A stretch of DNA of 62,825 nt from Clostridia bacterium. GTDB lineage: Bacteria > Bacillota > Clostridia > Oscillospirales > Acutalibacteraceae. Under the pieces are notes generated by a model. That model saw only the letters and a program-made list of their open reading frames with translations, did not search any database and was not told the DNA's origin. Shown in pieces: positions 7,221-16,306 of this stretch. The DNA is taken from assembly GCA_017399175.1 (NCBI GenBank), contig JAFQEE010000058.1:1-62825 (forward strand), in the 5' to 3' direction. The stretch's first letter is position 1, and each line of letters opens with the position of its first letter. Position numbers and translations under genes: made by a program.

Positions 7221-9947
7221 ATGTCTTTATTCAAAAAACTTTTCGGTGACTATTCTTCGCGAGAAATCAAGAGAATTATTCCTATTCAAAAACAAGTTCT
7301 CGCTCTTGAAGAAGAATACAAAAAACTTACTGACGCAGGACTTCAGGCAAAAACTCCTGAATTCAAGGAAAGACTTAAAAATGGTGAAACACTTGACCAG
7401 ATTCTTCCCGAAGCATTTGCTGCTTGTCGTGAGGCATCTGCTCGTGTTCTTAATATGCGTCATTTCCCTGTACAGATTATCGGTGGTATCGTTCTTCATC
7501 AAGGACGAATTGCTGAAATGAGAACAGGTGAAGGTAAAACTCTTGTTGCTACACTTCCTGCATACCTTAACGCACTTGCAGGTAAAGGTGTTCACATTGT
7601 TACTGTCAACGATTATCTTGCTCGTCGTGACTCTGAATGGATGGGTAAATTATATCGTTTTATGGGACTTTCAGTAGGTCTTATCGTTCACGACCTTGAC
7701 GGTGAACAAAGGCGTCAGGCTTACGCTTGTGACATCACTTACGGTACAAATAACGAAATGGGCTTTGACTATCTTCGTGACAATATGGTTATTTATGCTG
7801 AACAGAGAGTTCAGCGTGGTCACAACTTCGCAATCGTTGACGAAGTTGACTCAATCCTTATTGACGAGGCAAGAACTCCGCTTATCATTTCAGGTATGGG
7901 AGATAAGTCAAACGAGCTTTACAAGGTGGCAAATGAATTTGCAAAACGCCTTAAAATGTATAAGGTAAAAGAAGTCGATTCAAAGCAGGGAATTGAAAAT
8001 ATGGTTCCTGAAGAATATGACTTTGTTGTTGACGAAAAAGGTAAAACAGCATCTCTTACAAAGGGTGGTATCAAAAAGGCTGAAAAAGCTTTTGGTGTAG
8101 AAAACCTTGCTGATGTTGAAAACCTTACACTTCAGCACCATATTGACCTTGCAATCAAGGCAATCGGTGTTATGAAGCGTGATGTTGACTACGTTGTAAA
8201 AGACGGTCAGGTGCTTATCGTTGACGAATTCACAGGCCGTATTATGCTTGGTCGTCGTTATTCTGACGGTCTTCATCAGGCTATTGAAGCAAAGGAAAAT
8301 GTTAAGGTTGAGCGTGAGTCAAAAACTCTTGCTACTATCACATTCCAGAACTATTTCCGTCAGTACACAAAACTTTCAGGTATGACAGGTACTGCTATGA
8401 CTGAAAGTGGCGAATTCCAGGAAATTTATACTCTTGATGTTATCGAAATTCCTACAAACAAGCCAATGATTCGTAAGGACGAAGAAGATGTTCTTTATAA
8501 GACAGAGGCTGTGAAATTCAAGGCGATTATTGAACAGATTCTTGAGTGTAACAAAATCGGTCAGCCTGTCCTTGTGGGTACAACCAATATCGAAAAGAGT
8601 GAGCTTTTAAGTAAAGCACTTCGCAAGGCAGGTATTCAGCACAATGTTTTGAATGCTAAATTCCACGATAAGGAAGCAGAGATTATCGCACAGGCAGGTG
8701 CCCTTGGTGCTGTTACAATTGCTACAAATATGGCAGGTCGTGGTACTGACATTATCCTTGGCGGTAACCCCGACTATATGGCTCGTTCAGAAATGAGAAG
8801 AATGGATTATTCTGATGAGCTTATTGCAGAGGCAACAGGTTTTGCAGAAACAGATAACACAGATATTATCGAGGCAAGAAAAGTTTATCGTGAACTTGAA
8901 CAGAAATATAAGAATCAGTTAAAGGATGAAGCAGACAAGGTTCGCCAGGCTGGTGGTCTTTTCATCATCGGTACAGAACGCCACGAATCACGAAGAATTG
9001 ACAATCAGTTGCGTGGTCGTGCAGGTCGTCAGGGTGACCCAGGTCGCAGTAAGTTCTATCTTTCAGCAGAAGACGAATTGCTCCGTCTTTTCGCAGGTGA
9101 CCGTTTCTATAACATCATTGACGCGTTCCCAAGTGCTGCTGACCTTCCTATTGAGGCAAAGATTTTCTCAAGCACAATCGAAAATGCACAGAAAAAGGTT
9201 GAAGGCAACCACTTTGCTGCTCGTCGTAATGTCCTTAAATTTGACGATGTTATGAATGAACAGAGAAAGAAAATTTACGAACAGCGTAATCAGGTGCTTG
9301 ACGGATATGATATCCATTCAGCAATCCTTAAAATGTTTGACGGATACTTTACTGAACAGGTTGATTTCTATTGTCCTGATTCACAGTCACCAGACGACTG
9401 GAACAGAGCAGGTCTTGTAAACAAACTCAAATATCTCGCAGAAGAAGGACTTGAAACAAAGTTTGATACAAATGCAGAATACAAGGATTATTTTTACAAC
9501 AAGGCTATGGACATCTACATAGCAAAATATGAAGAATACGGTGAAGACCTTATGTCAGAACTTGAAAGAAAGGTTCTTCTTCATAATGTTGACCAGAGAT
9601 GGATGGACCACCTTGACGCTATGGATGAACTCAAACGCGGTATTTATCTTCGTTCTTATGCACAGCAGGACCCTGTTGTTGCATTCAGAATGGAAAGCTA
9701 CGATATGTTTGACGAAATGAACTCACTTATCCGTGAGGGTACAGTTACAACACTTACTCTTTTCCGTATAAGAAGTGAGGAAGATGTTAAGCGTGAGCAA
9801 GCAGCAAAGATTACTGCAACAAATGGTGAAACAGACGGCAGCGATAAAAAACGACCAATCAAAAAGGGCGAAAAAGTCGGCAGAAATGACCCATGTCCTT
9901 GCGGTAGCGGTAAGAAATACAAAAAGTGCTGCGGTGCAAATGAGTAA
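7221..9947 (+). CDS. secA: Preprotein translocase ATPase SecA
   Basis: A 908-residue motor that drives secretory proteins through SecYEG. Walker A is MRTGEGKT (about 100-107). The DEAD-box part reads [19 protein letters not shown], followed by the preprotein cross-linking domain and the second nucleotide-binding domain with [15 protein letters not shown] and [23 protein letters not shown] (arginine-finger region). The C-terminus ends in a zinc-binding SEC-C motif, [16 protein letters not shown], which contacts SecB or ribosomes in other species. It is at the long end of the family because of a charged linker (about 860-885). AAAGGAT precedes the ATG. prfB, which often follows secA, is absent; two envelope-protein genes follow instead. 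Confidence 0.98.
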   Translation: MSLFKKLFGDYSSREIKRIIPIQKQVLALEEEYKKLTDAGLQAKTPEFKERLKNGETLDQILPEAFAACREASARVLNMRHFPVQIIGGIVLHQGRIAEMRTGEGKTLVATLPAYLNALAGKGVHIVTVNDYLARRDSEWMGKLYRFMGLSVGLIVHDLDGEQRRQAYACDITYGTNNEMGFDYLRDNMVIYAEQRVQRGHNFAIVDEVDSILIDEARTPLIISGMGDKSNELYKVANEFAKRLKMYKVKEVDSKQGIENMVPEEYDFVVDEKGKTASLTKGGIKKAEKAFGVENLADVENLTLQHHIDLAIKAIGVMKRDVDYVVKDGQVLIVDEFTGRIMLGRRYSDGLHQAIEAKENVKVERESKTLATITFQNYFRQYTKLSGMTGTAMTESGEFQEIYTLDVIEIPTNKPMIRKDEEDVLYKTEAVKFKAIIEQILECNKIGQPVLVGTTNIEKSELLSKALRKAGIQHNVLNAKFHDKEAEIIAQAGALGAVTIATNMAGRGTDIILGGNPDYMARSEMRRMDYSDELIAEATGFAETDNTDIIEARKVYRELEQKYKNQLKDEADKVRQAGGLFIIGTERHESRRIDNQLRGRAGRQGDPGRSKFYLSAEDELLRLFAGDRFYNIIDAFPSAADLPIEAKIFSSTIENAQKKVEGNHFAARRNVLKFDDVMNEQRKKIYEQRNQVLDGYDIHSAILKMFDGYFTEQVDFYCPDSQSPDDWNRAGLVNKLKYLAEEGLETKFDTNAEYKDYFYNKAMDIYIAKYEEYGEDLMSELERKVLLHNVDQRWMDHLDAMDELKRGIYLRSYAQQDPVVAFRMESYDMFDEMNSLIREGTVTTLTLFRIRSEEDVKREQAAKITATNGETDGSDKKRPIKKGEKVGRNDPCPCGSGKKYKKCCGANE

Positions 9948-9978
9948 TTGACAAGATTAACCCAAAGGAGGAATAACC

Positions 9979-11496
9979 TTGGACGAAAATAAAGAAAAAC
10001 TTTCCGGTTCATCTCCTGATGAAGAATCCATCAAGGATGAAATGGAAGAACTTGCAAAAGTTTTCAAAGCAGAACTTGACAAAGCAAAAAGTGAAGCAGA
10101 AAACTTTAGTGACGGTCTGGAAAATTTAGAAATTGAAGGATACAATCCACAAACTGTTTCCCGTGCAAATAAAATGCCTGTTAGGGAAGTTGAACTCTGC
10201 GAATACTGTGGCGAAAAGCCAAGAGGAACAGAAAAAGACCCTGACAGTCCTTATTGTGAAGATTGTGAGTCAGTTTTGGAAAAATATCCTTATGATTACA
10301 GAGGAATTATCGTTGCAGTTCTTTCTGTTTGCATAACTATTGCTGCTTTGTTCTTCTTCTCGGTCAATGTTCCTGTGTTTGCGTCTATGAAACAAGGTGA
10401 CAAGGCAGTAAAGGAAAACAAGCTTTATACAGCGGTAAACAAATATATCAATGCTATTGAATATGCAGAAAACATCAGTGCTGATAAAACATATTTCAAT
10501 ATTTATAAGAAAGAAGCATTGACATATTACAGCCTTGTTAATATGAATTCAGCAATTATTGAAACAGATGAAAATATCCCTGATGCAGTTCTTCGACTTC
10601 TTACATTCAAGGATTTAAATGATGTCCTCCAAGAAACCGAGAGAATGCAGGCATCTGCTATGGTTATTCAGAATTACACCAATAAGTATTCAGAAATAAA
10701 TGACGAAAACTATGACAAGATTATCGCAGAGCTTGACAATCTTAAGGGTAAAAAGATTTATGTAAGAGGAACAGAATACCACGACGAAACTGAAAAGGAT
10801 TTCACTCCTGAAGATACTGACATTGAGTTTATCTGTGACGATGCGTGGATAAATATGTATAAGTATGCAATGGCACAGGAGGCAGGAAAAGACGAGGCAA
10901 CTATTGCGAAGTATCTTCAGGCGACTGCTGATTCATCATTGTATATGAAAACTCTTGTAGGCTCGTTGCTTTCAAGCACCTATTCAAAAATGGGTGAGTT
11001 TGACAAGGCTGAAAAGCTTGCAACGGAGCTTAAGGAAATCAACTGTGAAGCTCCTGATTGGTATGCTGCGATGGCTACAATTTACCGCTTGCGTGACAAG
11101 GATTACGCAAAGGCACAACAGACCTGTGATATGGGACTTAAAGTGTTGGAAGGACTTCCTGACGGTGAAAGCTATGTTATGCAGTATGGCTACATTCTTC
11201 AGGTTCAGCAGACACTCAGCTCCATAATGCAGGATGACCTTGACAGTGCTTATGAAACAGCAAAACAGGTTTATGATAATCTTTCAATGACAGGCGGTCT
11301 TACAATTCCTACCCGTGATTTGTATGCACTTCTTGCTTGGGCAACAGGGGATAAGGAAACATTTGAAGCACTTGAACTTGAAATCGAATCTTATGGTGAT
11401 GCATCAATCGGATTTTCAAGTGATGTAACTGACTTCAAGGCAGGAAAAGTAACTCTTAAAGAGCTTGCGGAAAGCGGGAGGTATGACATAATATGA
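9979..11496 (+). CDS. Membrane-anchored zinc-ribbon/TPR-like protein
   Basis: A 505-residue protein of unrecognised function. It has an acidic coiled-coil-like N-terminus (1-50), a zinc ribbon with C74-x2-C77 and C93-x2-C96, one transmembrane helix (about 109-131), and a long outside helical region with TPR-like pairs (GDKAVKENKLYTAVNKYINAIEYAE; MGEFDKAEKLATELKEI; YAKAQQTCDMGLKVLE). The start is a TTG at 9979, supported by AAAGGAGG 9 nt upstream; no nearby ATG fits. It overlaps the next gene by 4 nt (ATGA) and starts 31 nt after secA, so the three genes probably form one transcript. It could help recruit or fold exported proteins, but nothing proves that. Confidence 0.75.
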   Translation: MDENKEKLSGSSPDEESIKDEMEELAKVFKAELDKAKSEAENFSDGLENLEIEGYNPQTVSRANKMPVREVELCEYCGEKPRGTEKDPDSPYCEDCESVLEKYPYDYRGIIVAVLSVCITIAALFFFSVNVPVFASMKQGDKAVKENKLYTAVNKYINAIEYAENISADKTYFNIYKKEALTYYSLVNMNSAIIETDENIPDAVLRLLTFKDLNDVLQETERMQASAMVIQNYTNKYSEINDENYDKIIAELDNLKGKKIYVRGTEYHDETEKDFTPEDTDIEFICDDAWINMYKYAMAQEAGKDEATIAKYLQATADSSLYMKTLVGSLLSSTYSKMGEFDKAEKLATELKEINCEAPDWYAAMATIYRLRDKDYAKAQQTCDMGLKVLEGLPDGESYVMQYGYILQVQQTLSSIMQDDLDSAYETAKQVYDNLSMTGGLTIPTRDLYALLAWATGDKETFEALELEIESYGDASIGFSSDVTDFKAGKVTLKELAESGRYDII

Positions 11497-12047
11497 GTAT
11501 TATATATGTAATAGTAAAAGTATTAACCCTTCCCGGTGCTATTCTTCACGCATTCTTTGAGCATATGGTTTGTCGCAGTGCGAAAATCATTGTTGAAGAC
11601 GAAAGAGTTGTACAGTTCAATGAAATGCTTTCTCATGTTGACCATCAGTTAATAAAGAGAAAAGGACCAAGCTTTGATATCTGTTTTATTCCGTTCTTTA
11701 TGAATTTCATTCTTGGATTCTTAACACTTTCTTACGGTTCAACAGCAATCATTTACTTTGCGAAATATGAAGATGTTTTTGCTTGGATTTGTCTTTATTT
11801 CGGCATTTCACTTCTTACAAATCTGTTTCCGCAGATTGAGGATGTTATGATGCTTAAAGATAATTATCTTGTGAATAATGACAAAAAGTTGAATAAAGCA
11901 CTCGTAACACCTTGGTACGGAATATTCTTCGTTGGTGCAAGACTTGAAAAATGGGGACTTACACTTCTTACATCCGTAGGATTTGCATTCCTTGTTCCTG
12001 TGATTTTAGGCTGGTTTATCCCTGCACTTTATAACTTGATAAAATAA
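11493..12047 (+). CDS. Integral membrane protein, unknown function
   Basis: 184 residues with a hydrophobic start (MSIIYVIVKVLTLPGAILHAFFEH), two helices near 68-105 and a long terminal hydrophobic stretch (about 150-180). The LPGAILHAFFEHMVCRSAKI segment resembles the LPG-x2-H-x3-EH first helix of intramembrane metalloprotease-like proteins, but a complete HExxH motif is missing, so I do not call it a protease. It is translationally coupled to the TPR-like gene (4-nt overlap) and so probably acts with it in the membrane. Confidence 0.7.
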   Translation: MSIIYVIVKVLTLPGAILHAFFEHMVCRSAKIIVEDERVVQFNEMLSHVDHQLIKRKGPSFDICFIPFFMNFILGFLTLSYGSTAIIYFAKYEDVFAWICLYFGISLLTNLFPQIEDVMMLKDNYLVNNDKKLNKALVTPWYGIFFVGARLEKWGLTLLTSVGFAFLVPVILGWFIPALYNLIK

Positions 12048-12061
12048 AAAAGTAAAAAAAG

Positions 12062-12094
12062 AAACTGCTTGGTAAATTTATCGGGCAGTTTTTG
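12062..12094 (+). terminator. Terminator of the secA operon
   Basis: AAACTGC (12062-12068) / GCAGTTT (12085-12091) stem with a 16-nt loop and a short T-run, 15 nt after the last gene of the operon. Confidence 0.6.
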
Positions 12095-12115
12095 TATGTA
12101 TTTGGAGGTTGTAGA

Positions 12116-12259
12116 GCCTTCCCCTTGAGGGGAAGGTGGATTTGCCGTAAGGCAAAGACGGATGAGGTGGAAAACTAAAATGCTATGATAAGCAACGGTT
12201 GCTTACGCAACCTACACCTCATCAGTCACTTCGTGACAGCTTCCCCTCAAGGGGAAGCC
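12116..12259. repeat. Large imperfect inverted repeat (CTTCCCCTTGAGGGGAAG family)
   Basis: About 144 bp, with arms CTTCCCCTTGAGGGGAAG (near 12118-12135) and CTTCCCCTCAAGGGGAAG (near 12240-12257), each itself a small hairpin. Further paired blocks GATGAGGTG/CACCTCATC lie inside, and a central hairpin is built on AAGCAACGGTTGCTT. Related units with the same layout (GGGAG-type hairpin, GTCACxxCGTGAC hairpin) are at 33400-33500, 56482-56545 and 62687-62809. Confidence 0.8.
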
Positions 12260-12296
12260 AATATCTCTACAAATTATGATGTGAAGAACAAACAAA

Positions 12297-12325
12297 ACTC
12301 CCGATGAGAATTTTTTATCGGGAGT
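12297..12325 (-). terminator. Terminator of the hisS-aspS transcript
   Basis: A 9-bp perfect stem ACTCCCGAT (12297-12305) / ATCGGGAGT (12317-12325). On the minus strand it is followed by TTTTGTTTG. It lies 10 bp after the stop of the small protein gene at 12335. Confidence 0.85.
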
Positions 12326-12334
12326 AAAATTTTA

Positions 12335-12580
12335 TTATTCTTTATCTTTTCCGTATTTCTTATTCCGCTTTTCAACTCGTTTTTCACGAATTTTTTCAAA
12401 TGCAATTTCCGTTACGATAAACGCGGGAATTATGAGAATTGCGAAGAAAACGCGGATTGGAGTAATTGTTAATTCGTTTGAATACTTGACTGTATTTTCA
12501 GCGAATGTAGTTATGGAAAAACTAAAGCACAAAACAGCCGAAACAAGTAAAGTATTCAGTTGTCTTGTGATTTTTTTCAT
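12335..12580 (-). CDS. Small secreted/membrane protein downstream of aspS
   Basis: 81 residues: a predicted signal peptide (MKKITRQLNTLLVSAVLCFSFSITTFA), a short outside part, one transmembrane helix (about 43-62, VFFAILIIPAFIVTEIAF) and a very basic cytoplasmic tail (EKIREKRVEKRNKKYGKDKE). Function is unknown; no family was recognised. It starts 3 nt after the aspS stop, its ribosome site GAGGAAG lies within the aspS 3' end, and the shared terminator follows, so it is the last cistron of that operon. Confidence 0.7.
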   Translation of the reverse strand: MKKITRQLNTLLVSAVLCFSFSITTFAENTVKYSNELTITPIRVFFAILIIPAFIVTEIAFEKIREKRVEKRNKKYGKDKE

Positions 12581-12583
12581 AGT

Positions 12584-14374
12584 TTATTCTTCCTCTGCAG
12601 TTTCCTTAACTGCGATTCCAAGCTCGTCAAGCTGAAGTGTATCAACAGGTGACGGACATTCTGTCATTGGCTCACTTGCGTTCTGAAGCTTAGGGAATGC
12701 GATAACATCACGGAGTGAGTCAGCACCAATCATCTGCATTACAAGTCTGTCAAGACCGATACCCATACCACCGTGCGGAGGAGGGCCAAAACGGAATGCA
12801 TCTGTTAAGAAACCGAATTTCTCATATGCTTCTTCGTCAGAAAGACCAAGGAGAGTGAACATTCTCTTCTGGAGTGCAGGGTCAGTAATACGGATTGAAC
12901 CACTTGACAATTCAACACCGTTGAGAACAAGGTCATATGCCTTTGCACGAACCTGTGCTTTGTCTGTTTCAAGATATTCCAAACATTCGTCCATAGGAGA
13001 TGTGAATGGATGGTGCATAGCAACAAAAGTCTGTGCATCTTCATCCCACTCAAAGAATGGGAATTCTGTAATCCAAAGAAGATTGAACTTATCTGTCGGG
13101 ATAATATCGAGCTTCTTTGCAACCTCCTGGCGAAGTGCACCAAGAACTGAAAGAACGCTGTTTTTCTTTGTATCAGCAACGATAAGAACAACGTCACCTG
13201 TTTCTGCTCCTGCTTTGTTAAGAAGTGCAGTCATTTCGTCTTCTGTAAGGAATTTTGCAAATGAAGATGCTGTTGAGTCAGGCATAAGACGAGCAAATGC
13301 AAGTCCCTTTGCACCGATACCGCGAACAAATTCTGTGAGTTTATCAATTTCTTTTCTTGTAAGAGTATTGACTGCATTTTTTGCTGTGATACAGTAAACT
13401 GCACCGCCTGCTTCGAGAGCAGATGTAAACACACCAAAGCCACAACCCTTAACGACATCACCTAAGTCACAAAGTTCCATTTCGTAACGAGTATCAGGCT
13501 TGTCAGAACCGTAACGCTCCATAGCATCTTTGAAAGTGAGTCTTGGAAGTGGTAACTGAATGTCAACACCCATTGCCTCTTTAAATACTCGCTGAATGTA
13601 GCCTTCACCCATATTCATAACATCATCAACATCAACGAATGACATTTCAAGGTCAATCTGTGTGAATTCAGGCTGACGGTCAGCACGCAAATCCTCGTCA
13701 CGGAAACAACGGGCAATCTGCATATATCTGTCAAAACCTGCTACCATTGAAAGCTGTTTGTAAAGCTGTGGTGACTGTGGAAGTGCATAGAAACTACCGT
13801 TGTGAATTCTTGACGGCACAAGGAAGTCACGAGCACCCTCTGGAGTTGAACGGATAAGCATTGGAGTTTCAATTTCAATAAATCCGTTTTCGTCAAAATA
13901 GTCACGAGTAATTTTTGTAATCTTGTGACGGAGAAGAATGTTTTTCTGTAAATCAGGACGACGAAGGTCAAGATAACGGTATTTAAGACGAGTTACCTCT
14001 GATGTCTGACAATTCTCAACGATTTCAAAAGGCGGTGTTTCGCTTGCACCAACAACTCTTAAATCCTTAACTTCGATTTCAATGTCGCCTGTTGGAATAT
14101 CTTTGTTTTTTGAAGAACGCTCACGGACAACACCCTTTGCCATAAGTACATATTCACTTCTTACTGTGAACGCCTTGTCAAAAATTTCTCTGTCTGTATT
14201 GTCGTCAAAAGCCAACTGAACAACGCCTGTTCTGTCACGAAGGTCAATAAAAATCAATGCACCAAGGTCACGACGACGCTGTACCCAACCTGCAACTGTA
14301 ACCTCTTTGCCAACAAATTCAGCATTAAGGGTGCCACAGTAATCAGTTCTTTTTAATCCGTTCATTGTATCCAT
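12584..14374 (-). CDS. aspS: Aspartyl-tRNA synthetase
   Basis: 596 residues, the usual bacterial length. It has an N-terminal OB-fold anticodon domain (VAGWVQRRRDLGALIFIDLRDRTG), class-II motif 2 (FRDEDLRADRQPEFTQIDLEMSF), a GAD insertion between motifs 2 and 3, and motif 3 GMGIGLDRLVM. It charges tRNA-Asp in the cytoplasm. Its ATG overlaps the hisS stop by one base (TAATG) and its ribosome site AGGAGG lies in the hisS 3' end, so the two synthetases are translated as a pair, the usual order in Firmicutes. Whether it also charges tRNA-Asn cannot be told from this window. Confidence 0.97.
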   Translation of the reverse strand: MDTMNGLKRTDYCGTLNAEFVGKEVTVAGWVQRRRDLGALIFIDLRDRTGVVQLAFDDNTDREIFDKAFTVRSEYVLMAKGVVRERSSKNKDIPTGDIEIEVKDLRVVGASETPPFEIVENCQTSEVTRLKYRYLDLRRPDLQKNILLRHKITKITRDYFDENGFIEIETPMLIRSTPEGARDFLVPSRIHNGSFYALPQSPQLYKQLSMVAGFDRYMQIARCFRDEDLRADRQPEFTQIDLEMSFVDVDDVMNMGEGYIQRVFKEAMGVDIQLPLPRLTFKDAMERYGSDKPDTRYEMELCDLGDVVKGCGFGVFTSALEAGGAVYCITAKNAVNTLTRKEIDKLTEFVRGIGAKGLAFARLMPDSTASSFAKFLTEDEMTALLNKAGAETGDVVLIVADTKKNSVLSVLGALRQEVAKKLDIIPTDKFNLLWITEFPFFEWDEDAQTFVAMHHPFTSPMDECLEYLETDKAQVRAKAYDLVLNGVELSSGSIRITDPALQKRMFTLLGLSDEEAYEKFGFLTDAFRFGPPPHGGMGIGLDRLVMQMIGADSLRDVIAFPKLQNASEPMTECPSPVDTLQLDELGIAVKETAEEE

Positions 14375-15717
14375 TAGTTTGTGCCTCCTAAAATGTCAGC
14401 AAGGTCAATTCCCTCAACACCAAGAGATTCAAATCCTGACATAGCATCTTTTATAACTACTGATTGGAAATTGTCAACGAAATCATTAAGTGTCATTTCG
14501 GTTTCGTTACCTGTTTCCATATTTTTAAGTTTGATATTTCCTGTTTCAAGCTCGCTGTCACCTAAAACAAGAGTGTATAATGCACCGATTTTGTTAGCAT
14601 ATTTCATCTGTGGTTTAAGACCACGACCAACTGTATCAAACTGAACACACATTCCTTCATTACGAAGTTCAGTTGCAATTTCAGCGGCTTTAATGTTTGC
14701 ATTTTCACCCATACTTACGATATAAAGGTCGCATTTCTTTGGTTCAGGGAATGGTGTTTTCTGTGCTTCCATTAAAAGAAGAAGTCTTTCAAGACCTAAA
14801 CCGAAACCGCAAGCAGGGAGTGGATTTCCACCCATTTCTGCGATAAGACCGTCATAACGACCACCACCGCAAACTGTACCCTGTGCACCGATTTCCTTTG
14901 ATACAAACTCGAAAACTGTTCTTGTGTAATAGTCAAGACCGCGAACAATCTGTGGATTAACTGTGTATTCAATATTCATAGCATCAAGGTATTTCTTAAC
15001 GCTTTCAAAATGCTCTTTACAATCGTCACAAAGGAATTCGATTACAGTAGGTGCTTTTTCTGCGATACCAGAGCAAACAGGACTCTTACAGTCAAGAATT
15101 CTCATTGGATTTCTGTCAAGACGGCCTAAACATGTTTCGCAAAGGTCACCTTTGTATTGTTCGAAATATTCTTTAAGTGCCTTGTGATAATGCTTTCTGC
15201 ATTCAGGACAACCGATTGAGTTGATTTCAAGAGCAAGATTGTTTACTCCAAGATAATTGAATACTTCATTTGCAAGTGAGATAACCTCTGCATCAGCACT
15301 CGGAGCACCTGCGCCAAAGCATTCAACACCAAACTGATGGAATTCACGAAGACGGCCTGCCTGAGGCTTTTCATATCTGTAACAGGATGTGAGATAGTAA
15401 ATCTTCTGTGGGAGTCCTTCGTTGAAAAGACCATGCTCGAGGAATGCTCTTACTGCACCTGCTGTGCCTTCAGGACGAAGAGTGATTGAACGACCACCCT
15501 TATCTTCAAAAGTGTACATTTCCTTCTGAACAACGTCTGTTGTTTCACCAACACCACGCTGGAAAAGTTCAGTATGTTCAAAAACAGGAGTTCTCATTTC
15601 GTGGAAACCAAAGTTTTCTGCAGTTTCTCTTACCGCAGATTCCACATATTGAATTTTGTAACTTTCTTTAGGGAGAGTGTCTTGTGTTCCCTTAATTGCA
15701 TTAGTAATTAAAGCCAT
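14374..15717 (-). CDS. hisS: Histidyl-tRNA synthetase
   Basis: 447 residues. Class-II synthetase with motif 1 near MRTPVFEHTELF, motif 2 TSCYRYEKPQAGRLREFHQFGVE, the histidine-binding signatures GLDYYTRTVFEF and GGGRYDGL, and motif 3 ACGFGLGLERLLLL. A C-terminal anticodon domain (about 330-425) is present. It charges tRNA-His. AAGGAAG precedes the ATG. Only 77 nt separate it from mgsA, too short for a T-box leader, so regulation by an uncharged-tRNA riboswitch is unlikely at this position. Confidence 0.97.
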   Translation of the reverse strand: MALITNAIKGTQDTLPKESYKIQYVESAVRETAENFGFHEMRTPVFEHTELFQRGVGETTDVVQKEMYTFEDKGGRSITLRPEGTAGAVRAFLEHGLFNEGLPQKIYYLTSCYRYEKPQAGRLREFHQFGVECFGAGAPSADAEVISLANEVFNYLGVNNLALEINSIGCPECRKHYHKALKEYFEQYKGDLCETCLGRLDRNPMRILDCKSPVCSGIAEKAPTVIEFLCDDCKEHFESVKKYLDAMNIEYTVNPQIVRGLDYYTRTVFEFVSKEIGAQGTVCGGGRYDGLIAEMGGNPLPACGFGLGLERLLLLMEAQKTPFPEPKKCDLYIVSMGENANIKAAEIATELRNEGMCVQFDTVGRGLKPQMKYANKIGALYTLVLGDSELETGNIKLKNMETGNETEMTLNDFVDNFQSVVIKDAMSGFESLGVEGIDLADILGGTN

Positions 15718-15754
15718 AAAAATCTTCCTTAAATATTCCTTAATAATATGCTTT

Positions 15755-15778
15755 GCCTCCTCAAAAATAAGAGGAGGC
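15755..15778. promoter_or_regulatory. Hairpin between mgsA and hisS
   Basis: A perfect 8-bp GC-rich stem GCCTCCTC/GAGGAGGC with an 8-nt loop. No long U-run follows on the minus strand, so it is a weak terminator at best. It could separate mgsA from hisS-aspS expression or protect the downstream transcript. Confidence 0.45.
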
Positions 15779-15794
15779 GTTGTGTTTTATGTGA

Positions 15795-16196
15795 TTATTT
15801 TGGATTGACAATATCTCGCCAATCAAGGTCGCCACGCTCAAGTGCGTGGATAAGAGCCTCAGCAGTTGCAATATTTGTAGCAACCGGAACATTGTGAACA
15901 TCACAAAGACGAAGTAATGTAGCATCCTTTGGCTCATGTGGTTTTGGATTAAGAGGGTCACGGAAAATAAGGAGCAAGTCGATTTCGTTACACGCAATTC
16001 GTGAACTGATTTGTTGGTCACCGCCCTGAGAACCACTAAGGAACTGTGTGATTTTAAGTCCTGTTGCCTCAGCAACCATTTTTCCTGTTGTTCCTGTCGC
16101 ACAAAGATTATGACGGGAAAGAATACCGCAATAAGCGATACAGAATTGTGTCATAAGTTCTTTTTTTGAGTCGTGTGCCATAAGTGCTATGTTCAT
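15795..16196 (-). CDS. mgsA: Methylglyoxal synthase
   Basis: 133 residues. It converts dihydroxyacetone phosphate to methylglyoxal plus phosphate, a glycolytic overflow bypass. Family residues are present: the phosphate site ATGTTGK (33-39), [11 protein letters not shown] with Asp60 at the catalytic-base position, FRDPLNP (Asp80) and the His/Asp of [18 protein letters not shown] ribosome site precedes the ATG. It has its own promoter (16271-16299) and an inverted repeat in the leader, so it is probably expressed independently of the MinD-like gene upstream. Confidence 0.95.
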   Translation of the reverse strand: MNIALMAHDSKKELMTQFCIAYCGILSRHNLCATGTTGKMVAEATGLKITQFLSGSQGGDQQISSRIACNEIDLLLIFRDPLNPKPHEPKDATLLRLCDVHNVPVATNIATAEALIHALERGDLDWRDIVNPK

Positions 16197-16230
16197 ACTT
16201 AACCCCTTCTTTCATAATATTTTCCCCAAT

Positions 16231-16248
16231 GTATATCAAACGATATAC
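16231..16248 (-). promoter_or_regulatory. Perfect inverted repeat in the mgsA leader
   Basis: GTATATC-AAAC-GATATAC, a perfect 7-bp inverted repeat with a 4-nt spacer. It lies 23 bp downstream of the proposed -10 box and about 35 bp before the start codon. Position fits a repressor operator or an RNA hairpin. Confidence 0.45.
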
Positions 16249-16270
16249 GAGATTTTGCCGATTATTATTT

Positions 16271-16299
16271 ATCATAACAAAAAAACATTGGTTTTTCAA
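16271..16299 (-). promoter_or_regulatory. Sigma-A promoter of mgsA
   Basis: On the minus strand TTGAAA (complement of 16294-16299), a 17-bp spacer and TATGAT (complement of 16271-16276). Located just beyond the end of the MinD-like gene. Confidence 0.6.
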
Positions 16300-16306
16300 T
16301 ATTTTT

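Noticed and set aside
11493-12047. Membrane metalloprotease
   Set aside because: The HAFFEH segment is suggestive, but a full HExxH and the second metal ligand motif were not found.
12855-13397. 180-residue plus-strand ORF inside aspS
   Set aside because: Antisense shadow; aspS on the other strand is complete and well conserved.
15718-15794. T-box riboswitch upstream of hisS
   Set aside because: The gap is only 77 nt with a single hairpin; there is no room for the specifier stem and antiterminator.
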